DNA of 36,295 nucleotides. It comes from Candidatus Eisenbergiella intestinipullorum. GTDB lineage: Bacteria > Bacillota > Clostridia > Lachnospirales > Lachnospiraceae. Shown here piece after piece: positions 7,037-13,588 of the stretch. How positions within the stretch are numbered: position 1 is the stretch's first letter; each line of letters opens with the position of its first letter. The notes below the pieces were generated by a model that was not told the DNA's origin, made no database searches, and saw only the letters and a program-made list of their open reading frames with translations. The position numbers and the translations under genes were made by a program. The stretch covers positions 1 through 36,295 of the forward strand of contig DWWH01000024.1 of assembly GCA_019119815.1 (NCBI GenBank), written 5' to 3'.

Positions 7037-7963
7037 TTAATAATAAAGAAGCGCGTTGGTAATATATTCCGCGATCAGCTTTGCGCCCTCCGCATTCGGA
7101 TGAACGCCGTCGCTGGTGTACTGCTCCAGCTTCTCATAGGTGATGCCGCAGTTGTGCACATCAATGACAGGATAGCTGTAGGCGGAAGCGATGGTGGCGA
7201 TCTCTGCATTGAAATCACCGATGGTGTTGCCATTTTTGTTGGTGGCGGGATAGGACTGGGGATATTCGTCCACGTCGCCCGCATTCGTTTCCAAAAGCGT
7301 ACAGAAATAGATCTCCGCGTTGGGGTACAGCGCGTTGAGCTTCTGGATCATGAGCTCATAGGCATCGCAGAAATCGTTTACAACCCCTTCATCCTGCGGC
7401 GAAGGCTCCGTGAACGTGCCCAGCTGCACACTGCGCAGAAAGTCGTTGGTCCCCATAAAAACGATGAGAATATCCGGAGCGGGGCCATCGTCTCCGGGCG
7501 TCAGATCGATCATCCGTTTGGTGCTGCATCCCGGCGCGCTTCCCGTGGTGTCCAGGGAATCCCCAGTGATGGTCGTATTGGAGGAAGAAGCGTTTGCATT
7601 CAGCTCCATGCCCGTTGCGTCCATCACCTGCCACCACCAGGTTTTTTCCACTGAGCTGATGTCGCCGTTCCCGGGATAGAAAATGTTGTAGTCGGTGGGG
7701 ATGTAGCCGTCAAAAGTGGAAATGCTGTCACCCAGGATGGAAAATTTCAGGCCGGACAGGTCGCGCGGCGTGCTGCTTTCTTCCGGTGAAGCGGACTTCG
7801 AAGCGTTTTCCTGCCCTCCTCCTTCCGCCCTGGAGGACTGTGTTTCTTCTGTCTGGGAAGCGGACGGAGCTTCTGCGCCGCCGGAAAGAGAAGAACAGCC
7901 GGAAAGAAGAAGGGAAAGAGAGAGAACGCAGGCGGTAAGGGATAAAAATGATCTTGTTTTCAT
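7037..7963 (-). CDS. SGNH/GDSL hydrolase lipoprotein
   Basis: The 308-residue protein starts with a lipoprotein signal whose lipobox LSGC puts the lipidated Cys at residue 23. A Ser/Glu-rich spacer runs to about residue 68. The SGNH domain has SILGDSIS (Ser80), FMGTNDF and DGVHPN. It aligns along its length with the enzyme at 5979-6947 (shared DAYELM, FNAEIA, NCGI), so the pair arose by tandem duplication. One copy is now membrane-tethered, the other predicted to be released. The start at 7963 has AGGAG five bases upstream. Likely an extracellular esterase; substrate unknown. Confidence 0.9.
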   Translation of the reverse strand: MKTRSFLSLTACVLSLSLLLSGCSSLSGGAEAPSASQTEETQSSRAEGGGQENASKSASPEESSTPRDLSGLKFSILGDSISTFDGYIPTDYNIFYPGNGDISSVEKTWWWQVMDATGMELNANASSSNTTITGDSLDTTGSAPGCSTKRMIDLTPGDDGPAPDILIVFMGTNDFLRSVQLGTFTEPSPQDEGVVNDFCDAYELMIQKLNALYPNAEIYFCTLLETNAGDVDEYPQSYPATNKNGNTIGDFNAEIATIASAYSYPVIDVHNCGITYEKLEQYTSDGVHPNAEGAKLIAEYITNALLYY

Positions 7964-8005
7964 GAAAGCTCCTGTTCATCTGATTGTTTATAGTTTATGA
8001 CAAGT

Positions 8006-8011
8006 ATTATA
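8006..8011 (-). promoter_or_regulatory. -10 element for the SGNH lipoprotein gene
   Basis: A perfect TATAAT on the minus strand, about 43 bases before the start codon. The -35 hexamer is not clear. Confidence 0.45.
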
Positions 8012-8100
8012 ACATAATGCGCAGCAGGATGGAAATATGTATAAAGTGCATAAACAAGGATAGGATTAAACGCCGGAAGTAAACAAAACGCCTAATCCGC

Positions 8101-8129
8101 TTGACGTTTGTATGAGGGTCTGATATGCT
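8101..8129 (+). promoter_or_regulatory. Sigma-A promoter of ptsI
   Basis: TTGACG, a 17-base spacer, then TATGCT. Transcription would begin near 8136, leaving a leader of about 220 bases that holds the antiterminator/terminator switch. Confidence 0.75.
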
Positions 8130-8183
8130 GAAACCTAAGAAATATGAGTGAAATATCGAGATTTAAAATATGAACAGGAAGAT

Positions 8184-8291
8184 GGGTTGTTACTGTCAGG
8201 CAGGTAAAACCAGATTTTATGGAGTTGATCAGAGGCAGATTCCGGCAGGCAGCCGGAAGCGGTTGGTTGATTTATAAAATTTGGTTTTTTT
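8184..8291 (+). promoter_or_regulatory. BglG/LicT-type RAT antiterminator overlapping an intrinsic terminator
   Basis: 8184-8211 matches the ribonucleic antiterminator bound by BglG/SacY/LicT/GlcT proteins: it contains GGTTGTTACTG, then CAGGCAGGTAAAACC. Its last bases (AAAACC) also begin a terminator: 8206-8220 pairs with 8274-8288 over 15 positions, one a G-U pair, and a T-run to 8291 follows. The two folds exclude each other. Between the terminator arms a small stem TTCCGGC/GCCGGAA forms. Binding of a PTS-controlled antiterminator should let transcription reach ptsI. The regulator's gene is not in the window. Confidence 0.9.
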
Positions 8292-8354
8292 CAGGCCTTT
8301 GACAGATTCCGGCCTGTCCGCGTGAAAAAAAGAGCAGAAGCGGAGGAAGAGAGC

Positions 8355-9974
8355 ATGATGGTGAAAGGTTTCGGAAAAAGCGTATTAAAAGGGATCGCGG
8401 TTGGCAAGATATATCTGTACCGCAAGAAGGAATTCGTCCTGACGCAGGAAAAGGTGGAGGATGCGGAGGCTGAGATCGCCAGATTTGAAGAGGCAAAGCA
8501 GAAGGCCGGCAGCCAGCTCGAGGCTCTTTATGAAAAGGCGGTGAAGGAGGCCGGAGAGGAGCAGGCCATGATCTTCGAGGTGCATCGGATGATGCTGGAT
8601 GACGGAGATTATCTGGATGCCATCAGACAGGAGATCCGGGACACGAAGGTGAACGCGGCCTGGGCGGTGAGCACCACGGGAGACCGGTTCGCGGAGATGT
8701 TTGCCTCTATGGATGATGATTATATGAAGGCGAGGAGCACGGACGTACTGGATATTTCCAGGAGGGTGGCGAGGATCCTTTCCGGAGTGGGAGAGGAGGG
8801 GATTGCCTCCGATGAACCCGTCATCCTGCTGGCGGATGATCTCACTCCCAGCGAGACGGTACAGATCGACAAGAGCAAGATCCTCGCTTTCATTACAAAG
8901 GGCGGTTCTACCAATTCTCATACGGCGATTCTGGCCCGTTCCATGAATATCCCGGCGCTGGTCCAGGCGGATGTGGAGCTGAAGGACGAGTACGACGACA
9001 TGCTCGCCGTGGTGGATGGCTTTGAGGGCACCTTCTATATCGATCCGGAGGCGCCGGTGCTCGCAGATCTGCTGCGCAGGAAGGAAGAAGCGGATCAGGC
9101 GCAGGCGGAGCTGGAGCAGCTGAAGGGGCTTGACAATGTGACCACGGACGGCAGGCGGATCAACATCTATGCCAACATCGGGAGCGTGGAGGATGTGGAC
9201 AAGGTCCTCCAGTCGGATGCCGGCGGAATCGGCCTGTTCCGGAGTGAGTTCATTTACCTGGGCAGGGAGGACTATCCCACCGAGGAGGAGCAGTTTGAGA
9301 TCTATAAGGAAGTGCTTTCCAGAATGGGCGGAAAGAAGGTCATCATCCGCACGCTGGACATCGGAGCGGATAAGCAGGTGGATTATTTTGACCTCCCGAA
9401 GGAAGAAAATCCCGCCATGGGATACCGTGCCATTCGCATCTGCCTGACCAGACAGGAAATTTTCAAGACACAGCTTCGCGCGATCTACAGGGCCTCCGCA
9501 TACGGCACGGCGGCCATCATGTTCCCCATGATCATTTCTTCCAAGGAGGTGCGGGAGATCAAGGGGATCGTGGAAGGCGTGAAGCGGGAGCTGACGGCGG
9601 AGGGCAAGCCCTTCGGAGAGGTGGAGCTCGGCATCATGGTGGAGACGCCTGCGGCGGCCGTCATCAGCGACGAGCTGGCGAAAGAAGTGGACTTTTTCAG
9701 CCTGGGGACCAATGATCTGACCCAGTATACGCTGGCTATCGACAGGCAGAACCAGAAGCTGGACGGCTTCTACGATGCGCACCATGAGGCAGTCCTGCGC
9801 CTGATCCGCATGACGGTGGAGAACGCCCATGCGGCGGGGATCTGGTGCGGCATCTGCGGCGAGCTGGGCGCGGATACCACCCTGACGAAGACCTTCCTTG
9901 ACATGGGACTGGACGAGCTGTCCGTCTCCCCGTCCTGCGTGCTGAGTGTACGCAAGGCGGTCCGGGAAATCTGA
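8355..9974 (+). CDS. ptsI: PTS enzyme I (phosphoenolpyruvate-protein phosphotransferase)
   Basis: Enzyme I takes phosphate from PEP and passes it to HPr, starting sugar uptake by all PTS permeases; it is cytoplasmic. From the start at 8355 the protein has 539 residues, normal for the family, and the phosphorylated His in GGSTNSHTAILARS falls at 189, as in E. coli. The PEP-binding barrel shows GIGLFRSEF, the LGTNDLTQY stretch and the C-terminal GICGELG. I chose 8355 because GGAGGAAGAG precedes it; an ATG at 8322 has no such site. Expression is probably induced through the RAT/terminator leader. The last codons are part of a 49-bp tandem repeat. Confidence 0.97.
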   Translation: MMVKGFGKSVLKGIAVGKIYLYRKKEFVLTQEKVEDAEAEIARFEEAKQKAGSQLEALYEKAVKEAGEEQAMIFEVHRMMLDDGDYLDAIRQEIRDTKVNAAWAVSTTGDRFAEMFASMDDDYMKARSTDVLDISRRVARILSGVGEEGIASDEPVILLADDLTPSETVQIDKSKILAFITKGGSTNSHTAILARSMNIPALVQADVELKDEYDDMLAVVDGFEGTFYIDPEAPVLADLLRRKEEADQAQAELEQLKGLDNVTTDGRRINIYANIGSVEDVDKVLQSDAGGIGLFRSEFIYLGREDYPTEEEQFEIYKEVLSRMGGKKVIIRTLDIGADKQVDYFDLPKEENPAMGYRAIRICLTRQEIFKTQLRAIYRASAYGTAAIMFPMIISSKEVREIKGIVEGVKRELTAEGKPFGEVELGIMVETPAAAVISDELAKEVDFFSLGTNDLTQYTLAIDRQNQKLDGFYDAHHEAVLRLIRMTVENAHAAGIWCGICGELGADTTLTKTFLDMGLDELSVSPSCVLSVRKAVREI

Positions 9975-10080
9975 TCCGAAAATTCAAGAAAAGAGGACCG
10001 CCTCGGCGGTCCGGGAAATCTGATCCGAAGATGCAGGAAAAGAGGACCGCCTCGGCGGTCCGGGAGATCTGATCCGGAAG
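9957..10080 (+). repeat. 49-bp tandem repeat duplicating the 3' end of ptsI
   Basis: Units start at 9957, 10006 and 10055 (exact 49-bp spacing; the third is partial). Each begins GCGGTCCGGGARATCTGATC, which in unit 1 is the final ptsI codons and stop. Where units join, GGACCGCC and GGCGGTCC form an 8-bp hairpin with a two-base loop, so two strong hairpins lie between ptsI and ptsH. They have no T-run. Confidence 0.9.
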
Positions 10081-10151
10081 AGGCTATTTCGGCCGCGGAA
10101 TTCCGGGGCTGTAAATGCAATAAATCATTCAAAGCAAAGGAGCATGACACA

Positions 10152-10409
10152 ATGAGAGAATTCGAGTATACGATCACGGATGAGCTGGGAATCCATGCAA
10201 GACCTGCCGGACTTCTGGTGAAGAAGGCCGCAGAGTTTGCCAGCACGGTAAGCGTCGATAACGGCACCAAAAAGGGAGATGCGAAGAAGATCATGTCCCT
10301 GATGATGATGGGTGTAAAAAAAGGACATACGGTGAAGTTCACCATTGAAGGTCCTGATGAGGATGCTGCTGCTGAGGCGCTGGAAGCGTTCATGAAGGAA
10401 AATCTGTAA
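10152..10409 (+). CDS. ptsH: Phosphocarrier protein HPr
   Basis: HPr (85 residues) receives phosphate from enzyme I at His15, clearly present in GIHARPAG, and passes it to EIIA domains. AAAGGAG precedes the start, and a terminator follows the stop. The order ptsI-ptsH is reversed relative to the common ptsHI. At the position of the regulatory Ser46 of Firmicute HPr (KSIMG context) this protein reads KKIMS: Lys replaces the serine, though a Ser lies three residues on (Ser49). HPr-kinase control through this protein may therefore be absent or altered. Confidence 0.96.
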   Translation: MREFEYTITDELGIHARPAGLLVKKAAEFASTVSVDNGTKKGDAKKIMSLMMMGVKKGHTVKFTIEGPDEDAAAEALEAFMKENL

Positions 10410-10429
10410 GCGGTAAGTGCTGTGATATG

Positions 10430-10463
10430 TCCGGAAGTCCAGGTAAGGCTTCCGGATTTTTTT
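10430..10463 (+). terminator. Terminator after ptsH
   Basis: TCCGGAAG pairs with CTTCCGGA, followed by seven T. Confidence 0.9.
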
Positions 10464-10715
10464 CTCTTATAGAAAATGGTATTTCCCATGAAAGAAAAAA
10501 GACGTTGATGCACCCTTGTTTGTGTGATAAGCTCCGGCAGGCGGTCGCATTGATGCCGTAGGCTGTGCCGGAAAAGCATAATGGACCCAAAGGTACCGTT
10601 TGGGCCAGCGCCGGTCACTTGCTGACCGGCACGTAAGAGACGCGTTATGGCTTGAACCAAAACGATTCTGCCATAAAAGCGGCTTTTTGTACATGGCGCG
10701 GAAACGGCGGATAGG
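10464..10715. other. Non-coding part of the ptsH-nagB gap
   Basis: No gene is supported. There are small inverted repeats, for example GCCGGTCA/TGACCGGC near 10611-10630. The remainder of the gap, to 10915, holds the nagB promoter candidate and leader. Confidence 0.5.
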
Positions 10716-10716
10716 A

Positions 10717-10722
10717 TATAAT
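10717..10722 (+). promoter_or_regulatory. -10 element of nagB
   Basis: TATAAT, with no good -35. Transcription from about 10729 would put the conserved hairpin of the dispersed element about 17 bases into the transcript. Confidence 0.4.
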
Positions 10723-10745
10723 GAAGGCATGACAGGAAAGGAAGG

Positions 10746-10905
10746 CTGCCTGTGCAGGAGCGTCACAGGCAGTCCCGGGCATCGCCCGCCGCAGCAGAGC
10801 GGAAGCGCCTGCAAAGCGGCATTTTTTAACAATCCTTTGCTTTTTGCAAAGCTGCGCTTTCGGGTAAAGCTATGCTTTGAGCAGGGGTACGTTCCGGAAT
10901 GGAGG
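10746..10905 (+). promoter_or_regulatory. Dispersed pre-start RNA-like element, copy A (nagB)
   Basis: Stem CTGCCTGTG/CACAGGCAG (10746-10754/10764-10772) presents the loop CAGGAGCGT. The box ACGTTCCGGAATGGAGG (10889-10905) contains the nagB Shine-Dalgarno, and its ACGTTCC can pair with GGAGCGT of the loop (one G-U). Between them AAAGCTGCGCTTT and AAAGCTATGCTTT are two small palindromes (10848-10860, 10866-10878). Confidence 0.75.
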
Positions 10906-10915
10906 TTAAAATAAA

Positions 10916-11641
10916 ATGAGAATCATCAAAGCAAGGGACTACAACGACATGAGCAGAAAGGCGGCCAACATCATTTCCGCGCAGATCATCATGAAGCCGG
11001 ACTGTGTGCTGGGCCTTGCGACGGGGTCCACTCCCATTGGAACCTATAAGCAGCTTGTGGAGTGGTACAACAAGGGGGATCTGGATTTTTCAGAGGTGAC
11101 CTCCGTGAACCTGGATGAGTACAAGGGCTTGAGCAGGGACAACGATCAGAGCTACTATTATTTCATGAATGAGAACCTGTTCTCCCATGTCAATATCCGC
11201 AGGGAGAGGACCCATCTGCCAAACGGCATGGAGCCGGACAGTGAGAAGGCATGCGCGGAATACAATGCGGTGATCGCATCCGTCGGCGGCATTGATCTGC
11301 AGCTTCTGGGACTGGGACACAACGGCCATATCGGCTTTAACGAGCCGGCGGACAGCTTCGAGCTGGAAACCCACTGCGTGGATCTGACGGAGTCCACCAT
11401 TGAGGCGAACAAGCGCTTCTTCGCTTCCTACGATGATGTGCCGAAGCAGGCCTATACCATGGGGATCAAGACCATCATGCAGGCAAAAAAGGTTCTGGTC
11501 GTGGTGAGCGGAAAGGATAAGGCCGCCATTGTGAAAGAGGCGTTTTTCGGACCGGTCACGCCCCGCGTGCCCGCTTCCATCCTGCAGCTTCACAGCGATG
11601 CCATCGTGATCGCGGATGAGGCTGCCCTTTCCGAGATCTGA
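10916..11641 (+). CDS. nagB: Glucosamine-6-phosphate deaminase
   Basis: NagB converts glucosamine-6-phosphate to fructose-6-phosphate and ammonia in the cytoplasm, feeding amino sugars to glycolysis. The 241-residue protein is family length and shows LGLATGSTPIGTY (phosphate loop), the VNLDEYKGL active-site stretch and GLGHNGHIGFNEP with the catalytic His. It is followed by nagA after 125 bases, a standard pair. GGAGG lies ten bases before the start, inside the dispersed box, so translation may be controlled by loop-box pairing. Confidence 0.97.
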   Translation: MRIIKARDYNDMSRKAANIISAQIIMKPDCVLGLATGSTPIGTYKQLVEWYNKGDLDFSEVTSVNLDEYKGLSRDNDQSYYYFMNENLFSHVNIRRERTHLPNGMEPDSEKACAEYNAVIASVGGIDLQLLGLGHNGHIGFNEPADSFELETHCVDLTESTIEANKRFFASYDDVPKQAYTMGIKTIMQAKKVLVVVSGKDKAAIVKEAFFGPVTPRVPASILQLHSDAIVIADEAALSEI

Positions 11642-11766
11642 TAAGGGATTTTCAGGGGCCCTGCGCCCGCACCGGATGGGAAACGGCTGAAGTGCAAAAG
11701 GCGTGCTTTCAGGGACCCTTCAGGGAATGAGCTGCCGCTTCGGGCGGCAGACCAGGAGGATTTGCG

Positions 11767-12912
11767 ATGGTAATACAGAGTAAAAGAGTCTGGACAGCGG
11801 GCCAGTTCATCGCCGCCCAGATCGTTATAAAGGAGGGGAAGATCGCGCAGGTGCTTCCCTGGGGAACGCTTCCTGCAGATGAGGATTACGGGAACAGACG
11901 GATCCTGCCGGGATTGATCGACGTGCATACCCATGGCGCCTACGGCTTTGACACCAATGATGCTGAGCCGGAGGGACTGAGAAACTGGATGAGGAGGATC
12001 CCGCAGGAAGGAGTGACGGCTATCCTTCCCACTACGGTGACCCAGATGCCAGACGTGCTGACGGCAGCCCTGAAAAATGTGGCGGCTGTGGTCCGGGAGG
12101 GGTACGAAGGAGCGGAGATCCTGGGCGTCCATTTTGAGGGGCCCTACCTGGATATGGATCATAAGGGGGCTCAGCCCCCGGAGGCGATCGCACGCCCTGA
12201 TGTGGAGCAGTTCCGGAAATACCAGGAGGCTGCGGAGGGACTGATCCGTTACATCACCCTGGCTCCGGAGCATGACGAAGGATTCGCCCTGACAAAATAC
12301 TGCCGGGAAACCGGCGTTGTGGTCAGCATGGGGCACTCCGGTGCGACCTGTGAGCAGGCGCTGTTCGGGATAGCCAACGGAGCCACCAGCATGACCCATG
12401 TATACAACGGCATGACTCCCTATCATCACAGAAAGCCGGGCCTGGTCGGAACGGCTTTCCGGGTGAGGGATATTTTCGGAGAGATCATCTGCGATGGCTG
12501 TCACAGCCATCTCGTGGCGCTGAATAATTATTTTCAGGCAAAGGGGAGAGACTATGCCATGATGGTCACGGATTCCCTGCGCGCCAAATACTGCCCGCCG
12601 GGCGGAGGCTATCAGCTGGGCGGCCATGACATCGTGATCGGAGAGGACGGGCTGGCCCGCCTTGCGGGAACGGACACCATTGCGGGAAGTACCCTGCACA
12701 TGAACCGGGGGCTGAAGATCCTGGTGGAGGAAGCCATGGTGCCCTTTGATGCGGCTGTGAATTCCTGCACCCTCAATCCGGCCCGGTGCCTGGGCGTGGA
12801 TGACCGGAAGGGAAAGATCGTCGCCGGGTATGACGCGGATCTGGCGGTGCTCGAGGAGGATTACGAGGTGCTCCAGACCTACTGCCGCGGAAAGGCCATG
12901 CTGCCGGTCTGA
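11767..12912 (+). CDS. nagA: N-acetylglucosamine-6-phosphate deacetylase
   Basis: NagA removes the acetyl group from GlcNAc-6-phosphate, making the substrate of NagB. The 381-residue protein has the amidohydrolase metal motif DVHTHG (about residue 57), HFEGPYLD, GHSGAT, THVYNGM and the catalytic-Asp region near AGS. AGGAGG precedes the ATG. Together with nagB and the PTS genes it gives a route for GlcNAc. The gap to nagB holds a stem CTGCCGC/GCGGCAG and a repeated TTCAGGG, but no clear promoter or terminator. Confidence 0.97.
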   Translation: MVIQSKRVWTAGQFIAAQIVIKEGKIAQVLPWGTLPADEDYGNRRILPGLIDVHTHGAYGFDTNDAEPEGLRNWMRRIPQEGVTAILPTTVTQMPDVLTAALKNVAAVVREGYEGAEILGVHFEGPYLDMDHKGAQPPEAIARPDVEQFRKYQEAAEGLIRYITLAPEHDEGFALTKYCRETGVVVSMGHSGATCEQALFGIANGATSMTHVYNGMTPYHHRKPGLVGTAFRVRDIFGEIICDGCHSHLVALNNYFQAKGRDYAMMVTDSLRAKYCPPGGGYQLGGHDIVIGEDGLARLAGTDTIAGSTLHMNRGLKILVEEAMVPFDAAVNSCTLNPARCLGVDDRKGKIVAGYDADLAVLEEDYEVLQTYCRGKAMLPV

Positions 12913-12929
12913 ATCCAAAATGACAGGCC

Positions 12930-13002
12930 GGTTCCTGTTCCCTGACAAGCCAGTGAACAGGAACCAAGGAACGGTCCCTGAACAGGGGCCGTTCCTTTTT
13001 TT
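12930..13002 (+). terminator. Tandem hairpins terminating nagA
   Basis: The first stem is GGTTCCTGTTC/GAACAGGAACC (12930-12940/12955-12965). The second, directly after it, is AAGGAACGG/CCGTTCCTT (12966-12974/12989-12997) with a T-run to 13002. The second is a good intrinsic terminator. Confidence 0.88.
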
Positions 13003-13026
13003 CTTTTATTTAAACCGATTTTGGTG

Positions 13027-13032
13027 TATAGT
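13027..13032 (+). promoter_or_regulatory. Possible -10 for the anti-sigma-like gene
   Basis: TATAGT in an AT-rich stretch right after the nagA terminator; the -35 is weak. Confidence 0.3.
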
Positions 13033-13083
13033 AATAAAGGATATGCCCTGACGGATTTTGGAAGGAAGAAAGGAGACGTCCGG

Positions 13084-13404
13084 ATGGATTGCAAAACGGC
13101 GGAAAAGCTGATTCCGGATTTTATCCGGGGCAGGATGGAGACGAGAACGGCAAAGCATTTTCTCGAACATGTGGAGAAATGTGCGTCCTGTAAGGAGGAG
13201 CTGAGCATTCAGTTTCTGGTGACGGTGGGAATGGAGCGGCTGGAGGACGGAGAGGCGTTCAATCTGAACAGGGAGCTTTCCGCACGGATCGCCGTGGCGG
13301 ACAGGCATGTGAAGATCCGGGAACGGCTGCAGTGGGGATTGTACTATTTCGAAGCCCTTGCGGTGCTCACCGTGATCCTGGTGATGACGACACTGGTCTT
13401 TTGA
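13084..13404 (+). CDS. Small anti-sigma-like zinc-finger membrane protein
   Basis: This 106-residue protein has an N-terminal zf-HC2-type motif: Cys3, then His29-x3-Cys33-x2-Cys36 (HVEKCASC). A single C-terminal membrane helix covers about residues 84-106. This is the plan of zinc-binding anti-sigma factors, which hold an ECF sigma factor at the membrane. No sigma gene lies beside it, and it has no extracellular domain, so the role may differ. The start at 13084 follows AAAGGAG; an ATG at 13021 would lie on the promoter candidate. polA follows after 184 bases. Confidence 0.7.
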   Translation: MDCKTAEKLIPDFIRGRMETRTAKHFLEHVEKCASCKEELSIQFLVTVGMERLEDGEAFNLNRELSARIAVADRHVKIRERLQWGLYYFEALAVLTVILVMTTLVF

Positions 13405-13459
13405 CCGGAAAAAATACCGAAAAAGAGGCTTTCGGAGAAAAAATACTCCAAGGAGAGGA

Positions 13460-13582
13460 GGATTTGTGCCGAAGCGTCGCAAATCCTGAGAATACAAATC
13501 CCGTTACGGGATTTGTATTTCTTGCGCAGACGCCGAACCGGAGGTTCGGCGCGCGTGCCTTGGCAACGCTTCGGCATGGAGG
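13460..13582 (+). promoter_or_regulatory. Dispersed pre-start RNA-like element, copy B (polA)
   Basis: Stem GGATTTGTG/CGCAAATCC (13460-13468/13478-13486) presents the loop CCGAAGCGT. The box ACGCTTCGGCATGGAGG (13566-13582) starts with the exact nine-base complement of that loop and ends in the polA Shine-Dalgarno. Between them are AATACAAATCCC/GGGATTTGTATT and CGCCGAACC/GGTTCGGCG. The ACAAATCC in the middle hairpin could also pair with the first GGATTTGT, giving alternative folds. Confidence 0.8.
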
Positions 13583-13588
13583 AAAAGG

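Noticed and set aside
8322..8354. Upstream ATG as the ptsI start
   Set aside because: It has no ribosome site and overlaps the hairpin after the terminator; the start at 8355 puts the active His at 189.
8385..9830. 481-residue minus-strand frame
   Set aside because: It is entirely antisense to ptsI and has no ribosome site or recognisable domain.
9957..10080. CRISPR-like repeats
   Set aside because: Units are directly abutting with no spacers, and the first lies in the ptsI coding sequence.
11590..12948. 452-residue minus-strand frame
   Set aside because: It is antisense to nagA; the composition is a shadow of the GC-rich third codon position.
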